A DNA stretch of 33,530 nt from NCBI GenBank assembly GCA_026988245.1, contig JALSLR010000099.1:1-33530 (forward strand). The letters run 5' to 3'. Under the pieces are notes generated by a model. It was given only the letters and a program-made list of their open reading frames with translations. It was not told where the DNA came from and ran no database searches. The stretch comes from Sulfurimonas sp. GTDB lineage: Bacteria > Campylobacterota > Campylobacteria > Campylobacterales > Sulfurimonadaceae. Below, piece by piece: positions 6,526 to 13,453 of this stretch. The number at the start of each line of letters is the position of its first letter. Positions within the stretch are counted from its first letter, which is position 1. The position numbers and the translations under genes are program-made.

Positions 6526-7689
6526 ATGAACGAAAATGTACTACTAATTATCACCATTTCACTCATCATTATATTTTCCCCATTTTTTGCACGCCTTTTA
6601 AAACTTCCTACTACACCTATTGAGATTATCTTAGGAAGCATCTTTGCTTATGCTGGCTTTTTACATGATGAACACCTTTTTGAACTTGTTGCAGAGTTTG
6701 GTTTTTTGTATCTTATGTTTATAGCAGGGACTGAGATTAACCTCAAAGATGTCATCAAAACACCCTCAAATATTATGAAAAAAGTTATGGTATATCTTAT
6801 ACTTTTATATATATTTTCCATCTTTTTAACTCTCTATATGGGTCTTAGCAAAATCTTTATGGTTCTGCTTCCCCTTATCTCCGTTGGTCTTGTAGCTACG
6901 CTTTCAAAAGAATATGGTAAAACTCCATGGTTAAGCCTCTCTATGACTGCAGGTGGGATAGGCGAAGTTGTAAGTATTGGACTCTTAACCATAGTCTCTG
7001 CTGGACTAGAATCTGGCTTAGGAATTGAACTCTTAAAAACCATCTCAGCATTAAGTATATTTCTTGTGTTTATGTTTGTACTTTTTCGTACTATGGGTCT
7101 TCTTACATGGTGGTTTCCCGCAATATCTACCTACCTTATGCCACATCAAGACAACCAAGAACAAGATATAAGACTCTCTTTGGGAATTTTTTCTTTGCTC
7201 GTAGGTGCTATGCTTTACCTCAAACTAGAACTTGCTTTTGGGGCTTTTTTGGCTGGAATGTTTATCCCAACTTTTTTCACACATAAAAAAGATTTACCTG
7301 AAAAACTAGAATCTTTTGGTTTTGGTTTCTTAATACCTATCTTTTTTATCCATATTGGAACAACTTTTGACTTAAACTCGCTCTTTATGCATGGGCTCAT
7401 CCCTATAGCACTCAAAATAGCAATAGCTATGATACTCATCCGTGTCTTATCAGCCTTAGTCTTTTACAAAGAGAGTGGGCTGATCAACTCTATCCTTATG
7501 GGTCTCTCTCACTCTATGCCACTCACACTTCTCATAGCGATGGCTACACTTGCTTACCATGCCAACTCTATAGACTTACTTCACTACTATGCTTTCATCT
7601 TAGCATCACTGTTTCAAGTCATTAGTGTCATGATAGTCATCAAGCTTATAAATACTCAAATAATAAATCAAAAGAAAAATTTGGTATAA
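6526..7689 (+). CDS. CPA2-family cation/proton antiporter (Kef/NapA-like membrane domain)
   Basis: Inner-membrane monovalent cation:H+ exchanger of 387 residues with about 11-12 hydrophobic helices. It opens with the family's LKLPTTPIEIILGSIFAYAG segment and YLMFIAGTEIN. The half-helix region SMTAGGIGEVVSIGLL replaces the more usual D-containing motif of KefB/KefC, so the ion-binding details may differ. There is no C-terminal RCK/TrkA domain, unlike full-length KefB/C. AGGAG at 6515-6519 sets the ATG at 6526. The promoter of the next gene overlaps its stop codon. Na+/H+ exchange is more likely than glutathione-gated K+ efflux, but this is inference. Confidence 0.82.
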   Translation: MNENVLLIITISLIIIFSPFFARLLKLPTTPIEIILGSIFAYAGFLHDEHLFELVAEFGFLYLMFIAGTEINLKDVIKTPSNIMKKVMVYLILLYIFSIFLTLYMGLSKIFMVLLPLISVGLVATLSKEYGKTPWLSLSMTAGGIGEVVSIGLLTIVSAGLESGLGIELLKTISALSIFLVFMFVLFRTMGLLTWWFPAISTYLMPHQDNQEQDIRLSLGIFSLLVGAMLYLKLELAFGAFLAGMFIPTFFTHKKDLPEKLESFGFGFLIPIFFIHIGTTFDLNSLFMHGLIPIALKIAIAMILIRVLSALVFYKESGLINSILMGLSHSMPLTLLIAMATLAYHANSIDLLHYYAFILASLFQVISVMIVIKLINTQIINQKKNLV

Positions 7690-7690
7690 T
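7685..7690 (+). promoter_or_regulatory. -10 box overlapping the antiporter stop codon
   Basis: TATAAT, preceded by GG, spans the TAA stop (7687-7689). The predicted start near 7697 gives a 19-nt leader with AAGGAG at 7705-7710 before the ATG at 7716. The genes that follow thus have their own promoter. Confidence 0.6.
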
Positions 7691-7715
7691 AGTTTACAAT
7701 CTATAAGGAGTCGCT

Positions 7716-8096
7716 ATGAGTCGTTCAGTGTTGTTACAGATTGCCCGTGATTCTATCCAAGAAGTATTACAAGCTGAAGTAACTATAGACAGGGATTCAC
7801 TAATCAACTTACATCCACTTTTAAATGAGATGATAAGTACTACAGTCAACTTATACATAAAAGATAAATTACGAGGTAGCTCTGATTCAAAAGAGCCTAC
7901 ACTTTCTCTTATAGATGATATCATCATAAATGCAAAAAAAGCAGCCTTTCAAGATACAAATTTCAACCCATTAAGCACTTCAGAATATCTTGAATGTGAG
8001 ATAGAACTACTCCTTAACACACCAGATGGAATCATAAGTGAGAAAGATCCTTCTATACTTAAAACAACAACTTACAAGATAGAGAATGAGCTTTAA
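7716..8096 (+). CDS. Short AMMECR1-like domain protein
   Basis: I read this 126-residue protein as a trimmed, divergent AMMECR1 (AmmeMemoRadiSam A) domain. The N-terminal LLQIARDSIQEVLQ matches the family's opening helix, and LYIKDKLRGSSDSKEPTLSL followed by NAKKAAFQDTNFNPLSTSEY and ECEIELLLNTP tracks the typical LRGCIG...AAFxDPRFxPL...ExxxEVSVLTPP layout. Family members are usually about 180-200 residues; this one lacks part of the fold, and the LRGCIG motif has become LRGSSD, losing the conserved cysteine. AMMECR1 proteins accompany MEMO and radical-SAM partners, and neither is visible here. It overlaps the next gene by one base (TAATG). Confidence 0.65.
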   Translation: MSRSVLLQIARDSIQEVLQAEVTIDRDSLINLHPLLNEMISTTVNLYIKDKLRGSSDSKEPTLSLIDDIIINAKKAAFQDTNFNPLSTSEYLECEIELLLNTPDGIISEKDPSILKTTTYKIENEL

Positions 8097-8464
8097 TGTA
8101 CTATGTTATTAAACAGCAACATACCACTCCACTGCATCATTTCATTGGTTTTGTAGTAGAAAAATACATCGCTTCTAAAAACAATGAACATATAATCTTT
8201 GAATTTCAAAAAGAGAATAAAACTGAACGAAAATGGGTAAAAAAAGAAGATATCATTCTTCTCACAGAAGATAAAACCTTTTTTCTTGAAATACTCAACC
8301 AATTTAAAGTAACCCAAAATGCCCAACAAGAGTTAGTCAATCTTGCAAAAGAACAACTTGAACAAAGTATGACAAATTTTTCAACTGTAATGAATGAAGA
8401 GATAGATAAATTTAACGAATTGAAACTCTCTGATGATGTCCCATGCATCATAAAAGATTTCTAA
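8096..8464 (+). CDS. Unknown small protein with C-terminal coiled coil
   Basis: I do not recognise this 122-residue protein. There is no signal peptide or membrane segment. The first 60 residues are beta-rich and basic (HHFIGFVVEKYIASKN, FEFQKENKTERKWVKKEDIILL) and look like a small globular domain. Residues 70-112 form a charged amphipathic helix likely to be a coiled coil. Its ATG overlaps the stop of the AMMECR1-like gene, so the two are co-translated, and the methyltransferase follows after 9 bases. This fixed trio suggests a shared role, perhaps a partner or adaptor for the AMMECR1-like domain. Confidence 0.7.
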   Translation: MYYVIKQQHTTPLHHFIGFVVEKYIASKNNEHIIFEFQKENKTERKWVKKEDIILLTEDKTFFLEILNQFKVTQNAQQELVNLAKEQLEQSMTNFSTVMNEEIDKFNELKLSDDVPCIIKDF

Positions 8465-8473
8465 TCAACAAAA

Positions 8474-9055
8474 ATGCCAAAAATAGATAATGAAAAGTTT
8501 TACATCTCAGCAATACAAAAGCATGGTGTAAGCGCGAAAGGTGTCAACTGGGCATCTTCACACTCTCAAAAAACACGTTTTAGAGTTATATGTGAACTTT
8601 TGCCATCTGACTTGAGCTCAGTTAGCATCATAGATGCTGGATGTGGTTTTGCAGACTTTTATACCTACTTACAAAAGAAAAAAAACTTACCAAAAGCATA
8701 CATAGGTATCGATGCCCTAGAAGATATGTCTGCCATAGCATCCAACAACACAGGTTGCCAAATCATTACAGCAGATATCATTAAAGAGGAGATTCCTCAG
8801 GCTGATTATGTTGTGTGCAGTGGGGCGATGAATGTTTTAGAAAAGTTTGAAACCTATCAGTTCATCCAAAATTGCTTTCAAGCATCTACCATCGCATTTG
8901 TCTTTAACATACTCCACGGTGACAAAGAGAGTCAAACATATAACTACTTTACAAAGCAACAACTACAAAATATCGCCAATGATTTAAACGTTACACAAAG
9001 TATCTATAAAGAGGACTATATGGAAGATGACATCACTGCCATTTTTTTTAAATAA
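8474..9055 (+). CDS. Class I SAM-dependent methyltransferase
   Basis: A 193-residue cytoplasmic methyltransferase. Motif I is SIIDAGCGFADFYTYL (about residues 50-65), the acidic end of strand 2 is YIGIDALEDM, and CQIITADI and ADYVVCSGAMNVL mark the next strands. The substrate is not evident; the small size and lack of a substrate domain are common among metabolite or protein methyltransferases in this phylum. No clear ribosome-binding site precedes the ATG at 8474, 9 bases after the previous stop, so translation may depend on the upstream gene. Confidence 0.85.
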   Translation: MPKIDNEKFYISAIQKHGVSAKGVNWASSHSQKTRFRVICELLPSDLSSVSIIDAGCGFADFYTYLQKKKNLPKAYIGIDALEDMSAIASNNTGCQIITADIIKEEIPQADYVVCSGAMNVLEKFETYQFIQNCFQASTIAFVFNILHGDKESQTYNYFTKQQLQNIANDLNVTQSIYKEDYMEDDITAIFFK

Positions 9056-9064
9056 TGTTATAAT
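9056..9064 (+). promoter_or_regulatory. Extended -10 promoter for the patatin-like gene
   Basis: TGTTATAAT (TGN-TATAAT) directly follows the methyltransferase stop codon. The start near 9071 leaves a leader of about 21 nt before the ATG at 9092. Confidence 0.6.
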
Positions 9065-9091
9065 CTCCAAAATATATTCTTTGGGATTTTA

Positions 9092-10291
9092 ATGTTAAAA
9101 ACTCTATTACTTCTCTTGGTATTTCTCTTAAGTGCCTGCACAACACGACCAGCTATTCCCCCAAAATCTCATGCAAACGATTTACCATGGGGAGCAATAG
9201 ACCTCAATATAAATTCAAATAAAAAATATTCTATTAAACACTCCTTAGGCTCTATTTTAACACAAAAAGCAAATAGATATAGCGATACAAATTCATCTGT
9301 ACCTTTTAATATCCTCACCCTTACAGGTGGTGGTTCACGTGGTGCTTTTGGAACAGGTTTTTTACTAGGTTGGACAGACAAAGGCGATATCCCAAAGTTT
9401 GATATTGTCACGGGCATCTCTACTGGTGCCGTGATGGCTCCTTTTATATTTTTAGGTGATGAAGAGCTAGAAAAAGTAAAATACTTTTATACTCAAAGCC
9501 ACACGGAAGATGTTTTTGTTTCTTCGTGGCTCCACTTCTTTGGATATGGCTACATTATGAATGCCAAACCATTGAAAAAGCTCTTTAAAAAAACATTTAA
9601 TAAAGCATTTTTAGATAAGGTTACACTTGAACATAAAAAAGGACGCCGCCTTTACATCGGAACAACCAACATAGACACAGGGCAACTAACAGTTTGGGAT
9701 ATGGGTGCGATAGCTTCTAGTGATAGAGCTGACAAATACGAAAGATTTTGCGATATCATCTACGCCTCAAGCGCTCTGCCCGTCTATCTACCACCTCAAT
9801 ACATAAGCATTGATATAGAAAATAAAAAATATTATCAAATGCACATAGATGGAGGGATTTACTCGCAGGTGTTTATGATAGGTTTACTTGTTAACTGGGG
9901 CGAAATATTAGATTTTAAAAAAGATGCAAATACAGACTTTGATGTCACACTCTATACAGTTGCAAACAGAAAGTATAGACAACGTGATATGTATGAACCA
10001 GTCCAGCAGGCTCCCTTTAGCATCATAGAGGCGTATGTCCTCACTGAGATGGATTTACTCTTTGATAGAAGTCTTTACCGACTCTACAAAAGTTGTCAAA
10101 CAAAAGGTTTTAAGTTCAAAATGGCAGCCATTCCAGATAAACTTGATGCCATTGTCACCAATCCAACCGAGTTTGACCCTATGCAGATGACACAACTTTA
10201 TGAATTAGGTTATAATCTAGGTCATGGGGATATAGAGTGGAAAAAGAAAATAGAAATGGATGAATATGACATCAATAAGTTTCATCATTAA
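9092..10291 (+). CDS. Patatin-like phospholipase, predicted lipoprotein
   Basis: A 399-residue serine lipase or phospholipase A-type enzyme. The N-terminus is a lipoprotein signal (MLKTLLLLLVFLLSAC, lipobox ending at Cys16), so the enzyme is probably anchored to a membrane facing the periplasm. The catalytic parts are all present: oxyanion loop GGGSRG (79-84), nucleophile elbow GISTG with S110, and the catalytic aspartate in HIDGG (D253). It has its own promoter and is followed after 2 bases by the asparagine synthase gene. Periplasmic membrane-lipid turnover is a likely role but is inferred. Confidence 0.88.
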   Translation: MLKTLLLLLVFLLSACTTRPAIPPKSHANDLPWGAIDLNINSNKKYSIKHSLGSILTQKANRYSDTNSSVPFNILTLTGGGSRGAFGTGFLLGWTDKGDIPKFDIVTGISTGAVMAPFIFLGDEELEKVKYFYTQSHTEDVFVSSWLHFFGYGYIMNAKPLKKLFKKTFNKAFLDKVTLEHKKGRRLYIGTTNIDTGQLTVWDMGAIASSDRADKYERFCDIIYASSALPVYLPPQYISIDIENKKYYQMHIDGGIYSQVFMIGLLVNWGEILDFKKDANTDFDVTLYTVANRKYRQRDMYEPVQQAPFSIIEAYVLTEMDLLFDRSLYRLYKSCQTKGFKFKMAAIPDKLDAIVTNPTEFDPMQMTQLYELGYNLGHGDIEWKKKIEMDEYDINKFHH

Positions 10292-10293
10292 AG

Positions 10294-12102
10294 ATGTGTG
10301 CGATTTTTGGGGTTATTGGAGAGTATGATGAGGCTAAGGCGAGATCGTCTCTTGCTAAACTAAGCCATCGTGGACCAGATTTTTGTAGCATCACACAAAG
10401 AGAGAATCTTTTTTTTGCCCACCAACACCTTAGCATCATAGATAAAACTTCTACAAAAGAGCAAATACATAAAGAGAAAAACTTCTTAGCATCATTTAAC
10501 GGTGAGATATACAACTACAAAGAGTTGGAGCTAGAGTTAGGTGCAAACTCTGAACTAGAAGTTATCGCTCTTGGTTTTAAAAAGTGGGGTGTCAACTTTG
10601 TAAGTCGGCTTCGTGGTATGTTTGCAATAGCCATCATGGACAATGGTACACTTTACCTTTTTAGAGATAGACTTGGGAAAAAACCTCTTTTTTACACACA
10701 GAGTCATTCGACACTTGATGGGGAATCTACTTTTATATATGCAAGCGAACTCAAGGCAATTGTCCCTTTTTTACCCAAGGTGGAGATGGACAAAGATGCC
10801 CTGCTCTCTTACCTTTCTTTTTTGGCACCAACTACCCCCTATACTTTTTTCAAAAATGTAAAAAAGCTTGGAATGGGTGAGTACTTAGTATACAAAAACT
10901 CGCAAATAAGCATAAAAACATACTTCAATCTCCTTGATGCTAAGCCCTCTCTTATAGTAGATAAAGATGAGGCACTTCATCTGCTAGAGGCTAAACTAGA
11001 AGAGTCAATCTCTATACGTTTAAAAGCTGATGTACCCTTAGCATCATTGCTCTCAGGCGGTATAGACTCTGCAACTCTCAACTACTTTGCTAAAAAAAAT
11101 GCACTTCATTTACAAACCTATACATTGGGTTACAAAGACCATGCCAAGTATGATGAACGCAATGATGCTAAGAGAAGTGCTGAGATATTAGGACTTAAAA
11201 ACAAAGCCATAGAGATAGGCTTAGAAGATTATGCCTTAGCATCACAAGAGGTCTTAGCCAACCTTGATGAACCACTCAACGATCCAGCTGCCATACCACT
11301 GCACTTGCTTTTTAAAGAGATTAAAAAAGATGGATATAAAGTTGTTTTAAGTGGTGAAGGGGCGGATGAGTTGTTCTTGGGTTATAGGCACTATTTTAAC
11401 TATCTTGACGTCGAGCAAATGAAAAATATGCCAAATAAAAACTGGCTCAAGTCCTATTTACGCGCCAACTATAACCAAAATAGAGAGTGGGAATGGTACA
11501 AACGAGCACTTGAGGACACTACTGTTTTTCGCACCTCAGGGGAGAAGTTTACAGACTTGCAAAAAAATAACCTCATGAAACAAAACATCAAAGACAACCA
11601 AGCGATAACTTACTTAGCATCACATCGTAAAAACTTCTTAGCATCATCACATACAGACGAGGCGACTTGGTACAGCTACATCGACTTACAACATTTTCAA
11701 GCGGAGCATTTTTTAACAAAGCTTGACCGAGTGAGTATGGCACACTCTATTGAAAGTCGTACACCTTTTTTAGACCATGAATTAGTTTCATTAGTCTTTA
11801 GCATCGACCCAAGGTTGCGTTATGAAGATGGACAAACAAAAACTCTTTTAAAGCAGATAATGCAACCACACTTAGGCGATGAGATCATACAGCGAAAGAA
11901 AAAAGGTTTCTCTAACCCATACATAGAGTTTTTACTACAAAGTGGGCAAATCAAACTCATAAAAGAGGTAAATGATAAAACAGGTTTATTTAAAAGTAAA
12001 GCGTTAGATCAACTCCTTCAAGGTGCAAAAGCAGGTGCCTTTAAACACCATATCTGGGGACTTTATGTGTTAAGTGTATGGATAAATAAGTGGCTAGTTT
12101 AA
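10294..12102 (+). CDS. asnB: Asparagine synthase (glutamine-hydrolysing)
   Basis: Makes asparagine, or amidates a related acceptor, from aspartate, glutamine and ATP. The 602-residue protein has an N-terminal class II glutaminase domain whose start is fixed by the nucleophile Cys2 (MCAIFGVIG), with SHRGPDF and SFNGEIYNY. The synthetase domain has the ATP pyrophosphatase loop LLSGGIDSATL, then SGEGADELFLGY and SRTPFLDHEL. Length and motifs are normal. The gap to the patatin gene is 2 bases with no strong ribosome-binding site, so coupling is likely. Some homologues work in surface-polysaccharide or lipid amidation, but nothing here indicates that. The gene carries nine copies of the dispersed TTAGCATC core. 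Confidence 0.95.
   Translation: MCAIFGVIGEYDEAKARSSLAKLSHRGPDFCSITQRENLFFAHQHLSIIDKTSTKEQIHKEKNFLASFNGEIYNYKELELELGANSELEVIALGFKKWGVNFVSRLRGMFAIAIMDNGTLYLFRDRLGKKPLFYTQSHSTLDGESTFIYASELKAIVPFLPKVEMDKDALLSYLSFLAPTTPYTFFKNVKKLGMGEYLVYKNSQISIKTYFNLLDAKPSLIVDKDEALHLLEAKLEESISIRLKADVPLASLLSGGIDSATLNYFAKKNALHLQTYTLGYKDHAKYDERNDAKRSAEILGLKNKAIEIGLEDYALASQEVLANLDEPLNDPAAIPLHLLFKEIKKDGYKVVLSGEGADELFLGYRHYFNYLDVEQMKNMPNKNWLKSYLRANYNQNREWEWYKRALEDTTVFRTSGEKFTDLQKNNLMKQNIKDNQAITYLASHRKNFLASSHTDEATWYSYIDLQHFQAEHFLTKLDRVSMAHSIESRTPFLDHELVSLVFSIDPRLRYEDGQTKTLLKQIMQPHLGDEIIQRKKKGFSNPYIEFLLQSGQIKLIKEVNDKTGLFKSKALDQLLQGAKAGAFKHHIWGLYVLSVWINKWLV
10429..11805. repeat. Dense cluster of the dispersed 10-mer CTTAGCATCA
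   Basis: Within asnB the full 10-mer or its complement is at 10429, 10495, 10935 (complement), 11037, 11163 (complement), 11235, 11613 and 11637, and the 8-base core also at 11798. Copies fall in different reading frames (reading as LAS, LSI or DAK), so the protein sequence does not explain them. The same word is scattered through most genes from 3 to 26 kb. Confidence 0.75.
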
Positions 12103-12103
12103 G

Positions 12104-12301
12104 TTAGGCTGATTTTAAAATACTAGGAATATTAATCTCATGGGGATTTGACTTCACATTTAAAACCTCAACGGCTACAATCTCATCATTTTTATTATAA
12201 TCAACTATAGAACCATCTGAAAGTTCTTGACTTTCAACTATATCATCATCAAGCAATGTAATATATATACTATCTGTTTCATTATCATATAAAATTTTCA
12301 T
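12104..12301 (-). CDS. DUF2283 family small protein (putative antitoxin partner)
   Basis: A 65-residue protein with the DUF2283 pattern: MKILYDNETDSIYITLLDD, an acidic central part and ivDYNKNDEIVAVEVLN. Its ATG overlaps the stop of the DUF4258 gene by 4 bases (ATGA), so the two are co-translated. This pairing is common in bacterial genomes and is regarded as a candidate toxin-antitoxin system, with the acidic DUF2283 protein as the likely antitoxin. Its 3' end meets the convergent asnB with a single base between the stop codons. Confidence 0.8.
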   Translation of the reverse strand: MKILYDNETDSIYITLLDDDIVESQELSDGSIVDYNKNDEIVAVEVLNVKSNPHEINIPSILKSA

Positions 12302-12543
12302 CTACACCCTTTCTTTCTCATATCTCTATCAAAGTAAGCTGTCACTACAATCATTGAGATAGGATTGAGCACAACTTTCAAACATCTGTTTTCATTTTCT
12401 ATAATTAAAGCAAAATAATTAACTTCATTAGACTTTTTGATAACTTTTGCGCTTGGATTATTTAAAACATAATCAATCCAATCTATCTCTATATTCCTAG
12501 AGTTAAGCACATCAACAGCATGTTTGCTTAGTTTATAATTCAT
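12298..12543 (-). CDS. DUF4258 family small protein (putative toxin)
   Basis: An 81-residue basic protein of the DUF4258/RelE-like small fold type. The opening KLSKHAVDVLNSRNIEIDWIDYVL and the later CLKVVLNPISMIVVTAYFDR are characteristic: an N-terminal helix with a conserved histidine followed by a beta-sheet. It is the first gene of a two-gene unit with DUF2283. There is no ribosome-binding site, and an extended -10 (TGCTATAAT) ends 5 bases before the ATG, so the mRNA is predicted to be nearly leaderless. Toxin activity is inferred from the pairing. Confidence 0.75.
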   Translation of the reverse strand: MNYKLSKHAVDVLNSRNIEIDWIDYVLNNPSAKVIKKSNEVNYFALIIENENRCLKVVLNPISMIVVTAYFDRDMRKKGCR

Positions 12544-12548
12544 AAAAT

Positions 12549-12557
12549 ATTATAGCA
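12549..12557 (-). promoter_or_regulatory. Extended -10 for the DUF4258/DUF2283 pair
   Basis: Minus strand TGCTATAAT (12557-12549) lies between the upstream methyltransferase stop (12562) and the DUF4258 ATG (12543). The predicted first nucleotide, 12542 plus or minus 1, falls on the start codon. Confidence 0.6.
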
Positions 12558-12561
12558 TAGT

Positions 12562-13431
12562 TTATACGACACCTATTTTCCTAGCTGATAAAAACAGATA
12601 ATCTTTTCCAGTTATGACAACTCTATACCCTTTTTGTTGCAAATATTTTTTACAAAAGTGTATGTCTTTTAAAACCAAAGACATTTCTGAAAAGTTATAG
12701 TTTGGGGTCATCGCTCCGTAGACCATTTCGCAATCTATCCATCTACAGTTTGGAAAGCCTAAGATGATCGCTCCACCATTGTGTAGTTGATTTTGATAGA
12801 TAGACATAAAGCGTTCGTTGAAGTTTATGTTGGAACTTTGCAGGGTCCCTATACTTATTATCATATCAAACCTGCCAAGATCTAATGATGCTAAGTCGTT
12901 TATGTCACCACATACTAGCTTAGCATCATGAAACTTTTGTGAGGCATACTCTATGATGCTAGGGCTATAGTCAACTCCAACTAGCTCTTTATTCCTAGCA
13001 TCATCGCCTAAAAGTTCGTAGATAACCTCAAACTCATCACCCTTGTTTATCCCTAAGTTTAAGATTCTATTTTTACTATAAACATCACAAAATTTTAAAG
13101 CCTCCTGATAGTGGTACAAGAAACTCGGTTGCATAATCTTGTCAATCTTAAAAAATGCACTCTCTAAACCATATTTTTCTTCACTTTTCATATCTTTATG
13201 AAAAGATTTGTCTAGATTCAATTTCAAAAAATGTAACTCTACCTTAGCATCATCTACCGTTTTTGGCGTGAGCATTTTATATTTAAATATCTGCGCTACA
13301 TCTATAAAGGCTTTATAACCAACACTCTCTAAGAAAGTATTTTCAACTTCAAAGGAGAGCGTAACATCATCTTTATGGTCTTGAAAATATGCAATTAATC
13401 TGTATGGAGTTTTTACTATCTCTTTTTTCAT
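12562..13431 (-). CDS. Class I SAM-dependent methyltransferase
   Basis: A 289-residue cytoplasmic protein. The methyltransferase core is in the middle: RILNLGINKGDEFEVIYELL (motif I), ELVGVDYSPSIIEYAS (strand 2), CGDINDL and FDMIISIGTLQSS. The N-terminal 100 residues are an extra domain without a recognised motif. I take the start as MKKEIVKTPYRLIAYFQ (ATG 13431): extending the frame further upstream would run through the shared promoter and into the divergent transporter gene. There is no ribosome-binding site, and the -10 lies 6 bases before the ATG. The substrate is unknown. Confidence 0.82.
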   Translation of the reverse strand: MKKEIVKTPYRLIAYFQDHKDDVTLSFEVENTFLESVGYKAFIDVAQIFKYKMLTPKTVDDAKVELHFLKLNLDKSFHKDMKSEEKYGLESAFFKIDKIMQPSFLYHYQEALKFCDVYSKNRILNLGINKGDEFEVIYELLGDDARNKELVGVDYSPSIIEYASQKFHDAKLVCGDINDLASLDLGRFDMIISIGTLQSSNINFNERFMSIYQNQLHNGGAIILGFPNCRWIDCEMVYGAMTPNYNFSEMSLVLKDIHFCKKYLQQKGYRVVITGKDYLFLSARKIGVV

Positions 13432-13437
13432 AAATAT

Positions 13438-13447
13438 ATTATATAAT
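13438..13447. promoter_or_regulatory. Palindromic bidirectional -10 shared by two divergent genes
   Basis: The 22-bp gap between the two ATGs (13432-13453) contains the perfect palindrome ATTATATAAT. It provides TATAAT on the plus strand (13442-13447) and TATAAT on the minus strand (13443-13438). With the usual 6 bases from -10 to +1, transcription would start exactly at the A of each start codon (13454 and 13431). Confidence 0.6.
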
Positions 13448-13453
13448 AACCCC

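Noticed and set aside
6109..6641. Small open frames across the bioB 3' end and the repeat block
   Set aside because: They consist of translated palindromic repeats or are antisense to bioB; no conserved protein features.
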